Of a stretch of 64,000 nucleotides of DNA, positions 26,449 to 34,511 are shown piece after piece. The position numbers and the translations under genes are program-made. Source of the stretch: Streptomyces sp. NBC_01431 (GTDB taxonomy: Bacteria > Actinomycetota > Actinomycetes > Streptomycetales > Streptomycetaceae); the NCBI RefSeq assembly GCF_036231355.1, contig NZ_CP109496.1, positions 2,356,001 to 2,420,000 on the forward strand, written 5' to 3'. The number at the start of each line of letters is the position of its first letter. The first letter of the stretch is position 1. The notes under the pieces are model-generated. The model made no database searches. It was not told the origin of the DNA and was given only the letters and a program-made list of their open reading frames with translations.

Positions 26449-27132
26449 ATGCGCACCGTGACAGTCGTGGGCCACCGCGGCGACCCGTACCGCGTCCGCG
26501 AGAACACCCTCGCCTCCATCGCCTCGGCCCTGGAGCGGGGCGCGGACGCGGTCGAGATCGATGTCCGGCCGACCCGGGACGGCGTGCCCGTGCTGCTGCA
26601 CGACGGGACGCTGAAACGGCTGTGGTACTTCGACCGCCCGCTGGGCGCGCTTCCGTACGAGGAGGTGCGGGAGGTGTCCGGCGGCGGGATTCCCACCCTG
26701 CGCGAGGCATTGACGGTGGCCGGCCCGCACCGGCTGATGATCGATCTGCCCGGAGCCACCGAGGAGTCGGTGCGCGAGGTGGTGGGCACCGTTGGCGAGT
26801 GCGGTGCGGGCGAGCGCGTCTACTACTGCGCGGGCCCCCTCGCCATGCTGAGGGTCCGCGCCGCCGACCCGGGCGCCGAGATCGCGCTCAGCTGGACCTC
26901 CCCGGTCCCGCCGCGGCCGGTGCTGATCGACGCGGTGCGGCCGCGCTGGCTCAACTACCGCTTCGGGCTCGTGAGTTCGGAGCTGGTGGAGCGGATCCAC
27001 CGGGACGGGATGCTCGTCTCGGCGTGGACCGCGGACACCGGGCGCACCATGCGCCGCCTGATCGAGCGGGGCGTGGACTCGATCACCACCAACCGGGTGG
27101 ACGCACTGTGCGCCATCCTGTCCCAGCGGTGA
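26449..27132 (+). CDS. Glycerophosphodiester phosphodiesterase (GDPD family)
   Basis: The protein has 227 residues with no signal peptide. The GDPD signature is clear: GHRGDPYRVRENTLASI, followed by GADAVEIDVRPTRDGVPVLL and HDGTLKR, giving the catalytic His pair and metal-binding Glu/Asp. The C-terminal part holds VSAWTADTGRTMRRLIERGV and a TTNRVD motif typical of the fold. It hydrolyses glycerophosphodiesters to glycerol 3-phosphate and an alcohol, probably in the cytoplasm. It may be cotranscribed with the deaminase gene upstream and lies 42 nt before the histidine kinase. Confidence 0.9.
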   Translation: MRTVTVVGHRGDPYRVRENTLASIASALERGADAVEIDVRPTRDGVPVLLHDGTLKRLWYFDRPLGALPYEEVREVSGGGIPTLREALTVAGPHRLMIDLPGATEESVREVVGTVGECGAGERVYYCAGPLAMLRVRAADPGAEIALSWTSPVPPRPVLIDAVRPRWLNYRFGLVSSELVERIHRDGMLVSAWTADTGRTMRRLIERGVDSITTNRVDALCAILSQR

Positions 27133-27174
27133 ACGGCCGCGTTTCGAGGGGGACGTTTCGAGGGGGGACACCGG

Positions 27175-28401
27175 GTGGGCACGGAACGCCTGACGGCACG
27201 GCTGCGGGCGGCGAACGGGTGGGCCGTCGACATCGGGCTCGCCCTGCTGGTGCAGGTGGCGATGTCGATCCCGTTCGTCGTGGCGCGGCCCGACGGGCTG
27301 CGCCCGGCCACCTGGGCGGACTACGCCCTGACCTCGCTGGCGGTGCTGCCGCTGGTGTGGCGGCGCCGGGCCCCGGTCGCGGTGACGCTCGCGGTGCTTG
27401 CGGCCGGAGCGACGTACAAGCTGACCCTGGACGGGCCCGGTCAGCCGCTGCCCTACCCGGGGCTCGTCGCCCTCTACTCGGTGGCCGCGCTGTCCCCGGT
27501 GCGCAAGCGGGTCTCCGTCGCGGTGCTGGTCGCGGTGCTGATCGTGCCCTCGGTGGCGCTCAACACCGAGGACGCCAAGGAGTTGATGTTCTCCTTCTTC
27601 GTCTTCGGTGCCGCGTACGTGCTCGGGCGGCTGACCCACACCCGGCAGGCCTACACCGCGGCCGTCGAGGACCGCGCGGCGCAGCTGGAGCGGGCCAACC
27701 GGATCGAGGCCGAGCAGGCCACGGCGCGTGAACGGGCCCGGATCGCGCGGGAGATGCACGACATCCTGTCGCACGCCGTCAGCATCATGATCGTGCAGGC
27801 GGAGGCGGGCCCGGTCGCAGTGCGGGCGGCGCCGGCGCGGGCGGAGGCGGCGTTCGAGGCGATCTCCGAGACGGGCCGGGACGCGATGGTGCAGCTGCGC
27901 CGGATGCTGGGGGTGCTGCGGGAGGAGACCACTCCGGATGCCCCGCGTGACCCGCAGCCGGGCACGGCGGCGCTGCCCGCACTGGTCGAGCGGGTCTCGC
28001 TGGGCGGCGGCCCCTCGATCGCGTACGAGACGAAGGGCACGGCCCGCCCGCTCCCCCAGGCCACCGAGACGACCGTGTACCGGATCGTGCAGGAGGCTCT
28101 GACGAACGCGGTGAAGCACGCGACGGCCACGGCCGTCTTCATACAACTGAAGTACTCCGCACGGGAGTTGACGATCACGGTCCGGGACGACGGAGGCGGA
28201 CCCGGCACCACACCCGCGCCCGGCACCGCGCCGGGCCCCGGTACCGGCCACGGCCTGATCGGCATCCGCGAACGCGCGGCGGCGCACGGCGGGACCGCTT
28301 CGGCGGGCCTGGGCCCGGACGGCCGGGGGTTCGAGGTCAGGGCCGTGATCCCACTGACCACCACCGCCTCGATAGCCTCCTCGGCGGAGGTGGGGAGATG
28401 A
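27175..28401 (+). CDS. Sensor histidine kinase (NarL-type partner, HisKA_3)
   Basis: The protein has 408 residues and starts with GTG. About five hydrophobic segments occupy residues 15-155, with little extracellular sequence. The phosphoacceptor is His195 in REMHDILSHAV. The N-box EALTNAVKHA and the G-box DDGGGPGTT and GHGLIGIRERA complete the ATPase domain, which has a Pro/Gly-rich insert near residue 345. It phosphorylates the response regulator encoded immediately downstream, with which it overlaps by 4 nt. The signal is unknown. Confidence 0.93.
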   Translation: MGTERLTARLRAANGWAVDIGLALLVQVAMSIPFVVARPDGLRPATWADYALTSLAVLPLVWRRRAPVAVTLAVLAAGATYKLTLDGPGQPLPYPGLVALYSVAALSPVRKRVSVAVLVAVLIVPSVALNTEDAKELMFSFFVFGAAYVLGRLTHTRQAYTAAVEDRAAQLERANRIEAEQATARERARIAREMHDILSHAVSIMIVQAEAGPVAVRAAPARAEAAFEAISETGRDAMVQLRRMLGVLREETTPDAPRDPQPGTAALPALVERVSLGGGPSIAYETKGTARPLPQATETTVYRIVQEALTNAVKHATATAVFIQLKYSARELTITVRDDGGGPGTTPAPGTAPGPGTGHGLIGIRERAAAHGGTASAGLGPDGRGFEVRAVIPLTTTASIASSAEVGR

Positions 28402-29057
28402 CGATCCGTGTGGTGGTGGCCGACGACCAGGAGCTGGTGCGCAGCGGCTTCGCCCTGATCCTGGACGTGCAGCCGGACATCGAGGTGGTCGCGGAGGTGG
28501 GAGACGGCGCCCAAGCCGTCGACGCCGTACGCCGGTTGGCGCCCGATGTGGCGCTGCTCGACATCCGGATGCCGCACCTGGACGGCATCGAGGCGTGCCG
28601 GGTGATCAGCGCGGCGAGCGCCTGCCGCACCGTGATGCTGACGACCTTCGACTCGGACGAGTACGTGTACGAGGCGCTGCACGCCGGGGCGAGCGGCTTC
28701 CTCCTCAAGGACGTCCGGCGGGACGATCTGGTGCACGCGGTACGGGTGGTGGCGGCCGGTGACGCGCTGCTCGCGCCGTCGGTGACGCGGCGATTGGTCA
28801 CCGAGTACACCTCAAGGCCCGCCGCACCGGTCCCCTCCGGCCGCCTCGGCGTCCTGACCGCCCGCGAACGCGAAACGCTGCTCCTGCTCGGCCGGGGCCT
28901 GTCCAACGCCGAGATCGCGGGCGAACTGACGGTCTCCGAGCACACGGTGAAGACGCACGTGGGCAATGTGCTGGCGAAGCTGGGCCTGCGCGATCGCGTC
29001 CAGGCGGTGATCTGCGCGTACGAGACGGGGCTGATCTCGGCGGGTTCCCCTTCGTGA
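28398..29057 (+). CDS. LuxR/NarL-family response regulator
   Basis: The protein has 219 residues. The receiver domain has the acidic pair ADD at 8-10, the phosphorylated Asp55 in ALLDIRMPHLDG and the switch Thr/Lys (LLKDVRRDD). The C-terminal helix-turn-helix reads LTARERETLLLLGRGLSNAE and then TVSEHTVKTHVGNVLAKLG. Its ATG overlaps the kinase stop, so the pair is translationally coupled. Targets are unknown. Two palindromes downstream probably terminate the transcript. Confidence 0.95.
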   Translation: MTIRVVVADDQELVRSGFALILDVQPDIEVVAEVGDGAQAVDAVRRLAPDVALLDIRMPHLDGIEACRVISAASACRTVMLTTFDSDEYVYEALHAGASGFLLKDVRRDDLVHAVRVVAAGDALLAPSVTRRLVTEYTSRPAAPVPSGRLGVLTARERETLLLLGRGLSNAEIAGELTVSEHTVKTHVGNVLAKLGLRDRVQAVICAYETGLISAGSPS

Positions 29058-29075
29058 AGGGCGCCCGCTCCTGAG

Positions 29076-29137
29076 GGGGAGGCCTCCCCGGAGGCTCTGC
29101 CTCGCGAGGGCCGCCTCCCTCCCGGGAGGGAGGCGGC
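29076..29137 (+). terminator. Tandem palindromic terminators after the two-component system
   Basis: GGGGAGGCCTCCCC (29076-29089) is a 14-bp perfect palindrome. A second, GCCGCCTCCCTCCC with its complement (29110-29137), is a 28-bp perfect palindrome. Both follow the regulator stop (29057). Confidence 0.65.
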
Positions 29138-29272
29138 GACCGCCCAACTCCCCCGCGCAGGCGAGGAGTCGCGGTCGGCGGAACCCCCCGCCACGGCGAT
29201 CCGCGCGAGCCTCGTGATCAGCAGGATGGGATCCATCAGCACGACGGACCGCCTGATCACGGAGACCCCCTC

Positions 29273-30484
29273 ATGAACGCCCGCACCCGCACCACGCTCA
29301 TGGCCACCACCCTCGTCCTGGGGATGTCGGCAGGCCCGGCCCTCGCCGCCGCCCCGGCACCGACCGCGAGCCGGACCGCCGCCCGCCACATCACCGACAC
29401 CCTCGACACCGCGGCCGTGCGCGCGGCCATCGCGGGCGTCGGGAAGCCCGGCGCGGACGCGACGGCCGCGCTGGTTCGGATCGGCGGCACCGAAGGCGCC
29501 TGGCTCGGCAGCGCCGGGGTGCACGACCTGGCGGGTGGCACCCCGGCGGACCCGGACGGCCGCTTCCGGGCGGGGTCGGTCACCAAGGTCTTCACCGCGG
29601 CCATGGTCCTCCAGCTCGCGGGCGAGGGCAGGGTCGACCTGAACCGCCCCGCGCGCACCTACCTGCCCGACCTGATCCCGGCGGCGTACGCGAAGGTGAC
29701 GGTACGTCAACTCCTGAACCACACCAGCGGCATACCGTCCGTCGGCTCGCCCGACGACTCCCTGGACCACCTGTACGCGCACCGCTTCGACGGCCGCGAC
29801 CCGGCGGACGTGGTGCGCGAGGCGACCGCCCGGAAGCCGGACTTCGCGCCCGGCACCGCGCAGCACTACGACAACATCGGCTACACCGTGGCGGGCCTGC
29901 TCATCGAGCGGGTCACCGGCGACTCCTACGCCCACCAGCTCGCCACCCGCATCACGCGGCCGCTCCACCTCAAGGACACGTATGTCCCCGGCGCCGACCC
30001 CACCATCCGCGGCCCGCACAACCACGGCTACCAGGTTTTCGCCGAGCCGGACGGCTCGACCACGCTGCGGGACGTGACGGTGTGGGGCGCCGGTGACACC
30101 TTCGCCGCGGGCGATCTGATCTCCACCACGGCCGACCTGGAGCGCTTCACCCGGGCGCTGTTCACCGGCCACGTGGTGCGCGCCGCGCAGCTGAGGGAGA
30201 TGTTCACGCTGCCCGGCCCGTCGGTGCGCGACGTGAAGACGGGCAAGCCGGCGGCGTACAGCGTGGGTCTGTCGACGATGCGGCTCGGCGGTCACGAGGT
30301 GTGGGGCAAGACGGGCGGGCGCTGGGGTTACAACACGGTGATCGCGGCGACGTTGTCGCCCGCCGGGACGCTCACGCGGACCCTTGTCTACAGCGTCAAT
30401 TCCACGGACGCGAAGGGCTCGGACATGAACCCCACCGCCATGCACGTCATGACCGCCACCTTCGGCACCCCGGACCCCTCCTGA
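29273..30484 (+). CDS. Secreted serine hydrolase (beta-lactamase / D-Ala-D-Ala carboxypeptidase family)
   Basis: The protein has 403 residues with a signal peptide (about 1-26, ending ALAAAPA). The class C beta-lactamase-like domain has the SxxK motif SVTK at 102-105, the tyrosine motif YDN at 199-201 and a C-terminal HEVWGKTGG triad (KTG-type). The fold includes DDSLDHLYAHRFDG. It is probably exported and acts on D-Ala peptides or an ester/amide of unknown kind. Beta-lactam resistance is possible but not shown. It is monocistronic and converges with the next gene. Confidence 0.88.
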   Translation: MNARTRTTLMATTLVLGMSAGPALAAAPAPTASRTAARHITDTLDTAAVRAAIAGVGKPGADATAALVRIGGTEGAWLGSAGVHDLAGGTPADPDGRFRAGSVTKVFTAAMVLQLAGEGRVDLNRPARTYLPDLIPAAYAKVTVRQLLNHTSGIPSVGSPDDSLDHLYAHRFDGRDPADVVREATARKPDFAPGTAQHYDNIGYTVAGLLIERVTGDSYAHQLATRITRPLHLKDTYVPGADPTIRGPHNHGYQVFAEPDGSTTLRDVTVWGAGDTFAAGDLISTTADLERFTRALFTGHVVRAAQLREMFTLPGPSVRDVKTGKPAAYSVGLSTMRLGGHEVWGKTGGRWGYNTVIAATLSPAGTLTRTLVYSVNSTDAKGSDMNPTAMHVMTATFGTPDPS

Positions 30485-30494
30485 CCGTCCCGCC

Positions 30495-31004
30495 TCACGC
30501 CGGTGCGGGCACCCCCATCCCCTCCAGCACCTTGATCTTGCGCCGCACCACGTACAGCGGGATCACGCCGAACACCCCGAAGGACATGTCGATCACCGAC
30601 CACCAGAAGGGAATGCCCCTGACGGGCCCGCAGATCAGGGCGAGCGGGACGATCCCGGCGCAGGCGATCATCCCGAACTCGACGACCCACACGTTCCGTA
30701 CGGGATCACGCACCACTCCGTAGAAGGCGACGGCGATGACGAGGTGCGCGAAGGCCAGCCAGTCCGTGCCGTACAGCAGGAACGGATACTCGGCGTCGGC
30801 GGAGTCCAGCCCGTCGCGCACCCGGTCGATCCACGCACTCAGCCCCGGCGGCCAGTCGCCCAGCGGGGTGGCCTGCAACAGGGACTGCGTCCAGTGCAGT
30901 TCATGGACCAACGGAAAGGCCGTCAGACCGCTCAGCACCAGACAGACGACGAACACGGCCAGCCATGTGCGGATACGCCTCAGCAGGGCGTTTCGCTCGC
31001 TCAT
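30495..31004 (-). CDS. Small four-helix membrane protein of unknown function
   Basis: From ATG at 31004 the protein has 169 residues; the frame is open to a further GTG at 31037. Four hydrophobic segments are visible: WLAVFVVCLVLSGLTAF, DWLAFAHLVIAVAFYGV, EFGMIACAGIVPLALICG and VIDMSFGVFGVIPLYVV. No conserved catalytic motif is seen. The shorter start is preferred because the palindrome at 31024-31037 then lies upstream of the gene as an operator would. It is 45 nt from the PotD-like gene on the same strand. Confidence 0.7.
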   Translation of the reverse strand: MSERNALLRRIRTWLAVFVVCLVLSGLTAFPLVHELHWTQSLLQATPLGDWPPGLSAWIDRVRDGLDSADAEYPFLLYGTDWLAFAHLVIAVAFYGVVRDPVRNVWVVEFGMIACAGIVPLALICGPVRGIPFWWSVIDMSFGVFGVIPLYVVRRKIKVLEGMGVPAPA

Positions 31005-31023
31005 GATCGCAGCGTACGCCCTG

Positions 31024-31037
31024 TTGAACACGTTCAA
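31024..31037. promoter_or_regulatory. Operator-like palindrome TTGAAC-AC-GTTCAA
   Basis: A 14-bp dyad with perfect 6-bp arms lies 20 nt upstream of the small membrane protein start. It is unusually AT-rich for this DNA and resembles TetR-family operators that contain GAACA/TGTTC arms. No regulator gene is adjacent, so a distant repressor would be needed. Confidence 0.4.
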
Positions 31038-31049
31038 AACCTGGGTCGG

Positions 31050-32246
31050 CTACAACCCCGCGATCGCGTTCCAGCGCTTCGCGAACTCCACCCGCTCCTG
31101 CGAGGTGATGTCCCGCGCGATGGCGAGCCGTCCCCGCATGGCGTCGTCGGGGAAGATCAGCGGGTCCTCGGCGAGTTCGGCTTCGCCCTTGTCCTTGGAG
31201 GAGGCGAGGACGTCGCGGGCGGCCGGGACCGGGCAGACGTAGCTGACCGAGGCGGCGAGCTCCGCGGCCACGTGCGGGTCGTAGTAGTAGTCGACCAGCG
31301 CCTCCGCGTTGGCCCTGTGGCGGGCCAGGTTGGGGATCATCATCGACTCCGCCCACAGCTCGCCGCCCTCCTCGGGCACCACGAACTCGATGTCGGGGTT
31401 GTCCGCCTTCAGCTGGAACACGTCGCCGCTGTAGGCCTGGCAGGCCAGCACATCGCCCTTGTTGAGGTCGCTGGTGTAGTCGTTGCCGGTGAAGCGCCGG
31501 ATCTGCCTGTTCGCCACCAGCTTCTCGATCTGGTCGCACATCCGGTGGAAGTCGGCCGCGGTCCACTTCGTGATGTCGACGCCGTTGCCCTGCATCAGCA
31601 GCGCGAACGACTCGTCCAGGCCGGAGAACAGCGTCACCTTGCCCGCGAGCCGGGGGTCCCACAGATCGCTGACGTGCTTCAGCTCGCGTCCGAGCTTCTT
31701 CTTGTTGTACGCGATGCCGGTGATCCCGGACTGCCACGGGACGCTGTGCAGGCGCCCGTTGTCGAAGGCGGGCGTGCGCAGCTGGGGGTCGAGGTACTTG
31801 GCCACGTTGGGCTGCTTGGCCCGGTCCATCCGCTGCACCCAGCCGAGCCGCACGAAGCGGGCCGCCATCCAGTCACTGATGACCATCAGGTCCCGGCCGG
31901 TCTCCTGATGGTTCATCAGCGCGGGGCTGATCTTCCCGAAGAACTCGTCGTTGTCGTTGATCTCCTCGGTGTACGTCACGGATGTCCCGGTGCTCTTCGT
32001 GAACGCGTCCAACGTGGGCCGCCTGGAGGCGTCCTTGTTGTCGACGTCTATGTAGAGCGGCCAGTTGGCGAAGGTGAGGCTCCTGTCGTCCGCCGAGCGG
32101 TCGCGCCCCGCCCGCTCACCGGGTTCGACGTACGCCGCGGGGACCCCGCAGCCGGCCAGCGCGGCAAGCGCGGCCCCGCCGCCGAGGGCGCGCAGCAGGT
32201 GGCGGCGGGTGAACGGGCGGCTGGCGCGGGGCGCGGTCGGTGGCAT
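31050..32246 (-). CDS. Second PotD-like polyamine-binding lipoprotein
   Basis: The protein has 398 residues from ATG at 32246. A Tat-type signal (FTRRHLLRALGGGA) precedes a lipobox LAGCG near residue 34. The mature part is clearly homologous to the PotD at 20778: LTFANWPLYIDVDNKD, YTEEINDNDEFFGKI and IRRFTGNDYTSD. No permease or ATPase is adjacent, so it may feed PotABC from the other locus or act as a sensor. It lies downstream of the second aldehyde dehydrogenase gene but after a strong terminator. Confidence 0.9.
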   Translation of the reverse strand: MPPTAPRASRPFTRRHLLRALGGGAALAALAGCGVPAAYVEPGERAGRDRSADDRSLTFANWPLYIDVDNKDASRRPTLDAFTKSTGTSVTYTEEINDNDEFFGKISPALMNHQETGRDLMVISDWMAARFVRLGWVQRMDRAKQPNVAKYLDPQLRTPAFDNGRLHSVPWQSGITGIAYNKKKLGRELKHVSDLWDPRLAGKVTLFSGLDESFALLMQGNGVDITKWTAADFHRMCDQIEKLVANRQIRRFTGNDYTSDLNKGDVLACQAYSGDVFQLKADNPDIEFVVPEEGGELWAESMMIPNLARHRANAEALVDYYYDPHVAAELAASVSYVCPVPAARDVLASSKDKGEAELAEDPLIFPDDAMRGRLAIARDITSQERVEFAKRWNAIAGL

Positions 32247-32342
32247 TCCCGCAGGATGCCCGCCCGCGCCCACCCGCTTCAATGGACGCTGCGTACAGGC
32301 CTGCGCCCCAGGCCGGACACCCTGTCGGGGCGCGGGGGAACA

Positions 32343-32379
32343 CACAAGGGGCGGGGGATCAACTCCCCCGCCCCTTGTG
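32343..32379 (-). terminator. Very strong terminator after aminobutyraldehyde dehydrogenase 2
   Basis: A 16-bp perfect stem (CACAAGGGGCGGGGGA with its complement) closes a 5-nt loop TCAAC. It lies 17 nt beyond the dehydrogenase stop (32397) on the minus strand and should isolate it from the PotD-like gene. Confidence 0.9.
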
Positions 32380-32396
32380 GTCGTTCAGGCCGCGGC

Positions 32397-33836
32397 TCAG
32401 CCCTCGATGGACGTCATCACGTGCTTGATGCGGGTGTAGTCCTCGAAGCCGTACGCGGAGAGGTCCTTGCCGTAGCCGGACTTCTTGAAGCCGCCGTGCG
32501 GCATCTCGGCCACCAGCGGGATGTGGGTGTTGATCCACACGCAACCGAAGTCGAGGTTCTTGGACATCCGCATGGCACGCGCGTGGTCCTTGGTCCACAC
32601 CGAGGAGGCGAGCGCGTACTCGACGCCGTTGGCGAACTCCAGCGCCTGGGCCTCGTCGGTGAAGGACTGGACGGTGATGACCGGTCCGAACACCTCGTTC
32701 TGGATGATCTCGTCGTCCTGCTTGAGGCCCGAGACGACGGTCGGGGCGTAGAAGTAGCCCTGCTCGCCGACCCGGTGGCCGCCCGCCTCGACCTTGGCAT
32801 GGGCCGGGAGGCGGTCGATGAAGCCGGTGACCTGCTTCAGCTGGTTGGCGTTGTTGAGCGGCCCGTACAGCACGTCCGCGTCGTCCGGCCGGCCGGTCTT
32901 GGTGTCGGCGGCGGCCTTGGCGAGCGCGGTCACGAACTCGTCGTGGATCGACTCGTGCACGAGCACGCGGGTCGCGGCCGTGCAGTCCTGGCCGGCGTTG
33001 AAGTACCCGGCGACCGCGATGTCCTCGACGGCCTTGGCGATGTCGGCGTCCTCGAAGACGACGACCGGCGCCTTGCCGCCCAGTTCCAGGTGGACGCGCT
33101 TGACGTCCTTGGAGGCGGACTCGGCGACCTGCATGCCGGCGCGTACCGAACCGGTGATGGAGGCCATCGCCGGGATCTTGTGCTCGACCATCGCGCGGCC
33201 GGTGTCCCGGTCGCCGCAGACGACGTTGAAGACGCCCTTGGGGACGATCGCGCCGATGATCTCCGCGATCAGCACGGTCGAGGCCGGGGTGGTGTCCGAG
33301 GGCTTGAGGACGACCGTGTTGCCCGCGGCGAGCGCCGGGGCGAACTTCCACACGGCCATCATCATCGGGTAGTTCCACGGTGCGACCTGCGCGCAGACGC
33401 CGACCGGTTCGCGGCGGACGATCGAGGTCATGCCCTCCATGTACTCGCCGGCGCTGCGGCCTTCGAGCAGTCGGGCCGCGCCCGCGAAGAAGCGGATCTG
33501 GTCCACCATCGGCGGGATCTCTTCGCTGCGGGTGAGCTCGATCGGCTTGCCGGTGTTCTCCGACTCGGCGGCGATCAGCTCCTCGGCGCGCTCCTCGAAG
33601 GCGTCCGCGATCTTGAGCAGGACGCGCTGGCGCTCGGCCGGGGTTGTGTCGCGCCAGGCCGGGAAGGCCCTGGCCGCGGCCGCCATGGCGGCGTCGACGT
33701 CCTGCTCGCCGGAGAGCGGCGAGGTGGCGTAGGGCCGGCCCGTGGCCGGGTTGACCACCTCGATGGTCCGCCCGTCGGCAGCATCGCGGAACTCTCCGTC
33801 GATGTAGTTGCGCAAACGACGCAGTTCGGTGGTCAC
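32397..33836 (-). CDS. Gamma-aminobutyraldehyde dehydrogenase, copy 2
   Basis: The protein has 479 residues from GTG at 33836. Catalytic Cys285 is in AGQDCTAATR and Glu251 in LELGGKAPV. These, the segment VAQVAPWNYPMMMAVW-like stretch, and the C-terminal GFEDYTRIKHVM region are those of the aminobutyraldehyde/betaine-aldehyde branch. It is paralogous to the copy at 22121. It diverges from the Lrp gene across a 181-nt region, so that regulator is its likely controller. It should convert 4-aminobutanal to GABA. Confidence 0.92.
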   Translation of the reverse strand: MTTELRRLRNYIDGEFRDAADGRTIEVVNPATGRPYATSPLSGEQDVDAAMAAAARAFPAWRDTTPAERQRVLLKIADAFEERAEELIAAESENTGKPIELTRSEEIPPMVDQIRFFAGAARLLEGRSAGEYMEGMTSIVRREPVGVCAQVAPWNYPMMMAVWKFAPALAAGNTVVLKPSDTTPASTVLIAEIIGAIVPKGVFNVVCGDRDTGRAMVEHKIPAMASITGSVRAGMQVAESASKDVKRVHLELGGKAPVVVFEDADIAKAVEDIAVAGYFNAGQDCTAATRVLVHESIHDEFVTALAKAAADTKTGRPDDADVLYGPLNNANQLKQVTGFIDRLPAHAKVEAGGHRVGEQGYFYAPTVVSGLKQDDEIIQNEVFGPVITVQSFTDEAQALEFANGVEYALASSVWTKDHARAMRMSKNLDFGCVWINTHIPLVAEMPHGGFKKSGYGKDLSAYGFEDYTRIKHVMTSIEG

Positions 33837-34017
33837 TTCGCTGGCCTCCCGGTCCGATGTCCGATGGATGAGACAGCCCACCCTAGTCGGTGAGGTGACG
33901 CTTTCGACAGACCCGACGCCCGTGAACTTCGGATTCAGTTCCCTGGAGGTCACGGAACAACGAATTTCATCGCTTCAGGGTTGCGGGACGGAGCGAGTCG
34001 GGTGCAGAGTGGGCTCC
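33837..34017. promoter_or_regulatory. Divergent promoter region between aldehyde dehydrogenase 2 and the Lrp gene
   Basis: This 181-nt region is AT-richer than the genes around it. It contains the dyad GAACT-N8-AGTTC (33924-33941) and, at 33966-33978, TTCATCGCTTCAG. The latter matches TTCGTAGCTTCAG at 23658-23670, in front of the other aminobutyraldehyde dehydrogenase gene, at 11 of 13 positions. An Lrp/AsnC protein commonly binds its own divergent promoter, so these are candidate sites. Confidence 0.4.
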
Positions 34018-34509
34018 GTGGCCAGCCGAAGCACAGACCCCAGGATCGCGAACGGATCCTCCCCATCGATCGACGCCGTCTCCCTGGCGATCATCGAGCA
34101 GCTCCAGGAGGACGGGCGCCGCCCGTACGCCGCGATCGGCAAGGCCGTGGGCCTGTCGGAGGCGGCCGTGCGCCAGCGCGTCCAGAAGCTGCTCGACCAG
34201 GGCGTGATGCAGATCGTCGCCGTCACCGACCCGCTCACCGTGGGATTCCGGCGCCAGGCGATGGTCGGCATCCGCGTCGAGGGAGACCTCGACCCCGTGG
34301 CGGAAGCACTGACGGCCATGGCCGAATGCGAGTACGTGGTGATGACCGCGGGCTCCTTCGACCTGATGGTGGAAGTCGTCTGCGAGGACGACGACCACCT
34401 TCTCGAAGTGATCAACAAGAGGATCCGCGCCCTCCCCGGCGTGCGCTCCACCGAGAGCTTCGTCTACCTCAAGCTGAAGAAGCAGACCTATATGTGGGGA
34501 ACCCGATAG
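34018..34509 (+). CDS. Lrp/AsnC family transcriptional regulator
   Basis: From GTG at 34018 the protein has 163 residues, the normal Lrp/AsnC length; an open frame upstream is not supported. The N-terminal helix-turn-helix reads IIEQLQEDGRRPYAAIGKAV and then LSEAAVRQRVQKLLDQGVM. The C-terminal RAM ligand/oligomer domain includes EYVVMTAGSFDLMVEVVC. It lies 2 nt before an aminotransferase gene and diverges from aldehyde dehydrogenase 2. It probably senses an amino acid or polyamine intermediate and controls both. Confidence 0.93.
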   Translation: MASRSTDPRIANGSSPSIDAVSLAIIEQLQEDGRRPYAAIGKAVGLSEAAVRQRVQKLLDQGVMQIVAVTDPLTVGFRRQAMVGIRVEGDLDPVAEALTAMAECEYVVMTAGSFDLMVEVVCEDDDHLLEVINKRIRALPGVRSTESFVYLKLKKQTYMWGTR

Positions 34510-34511
34510 CC

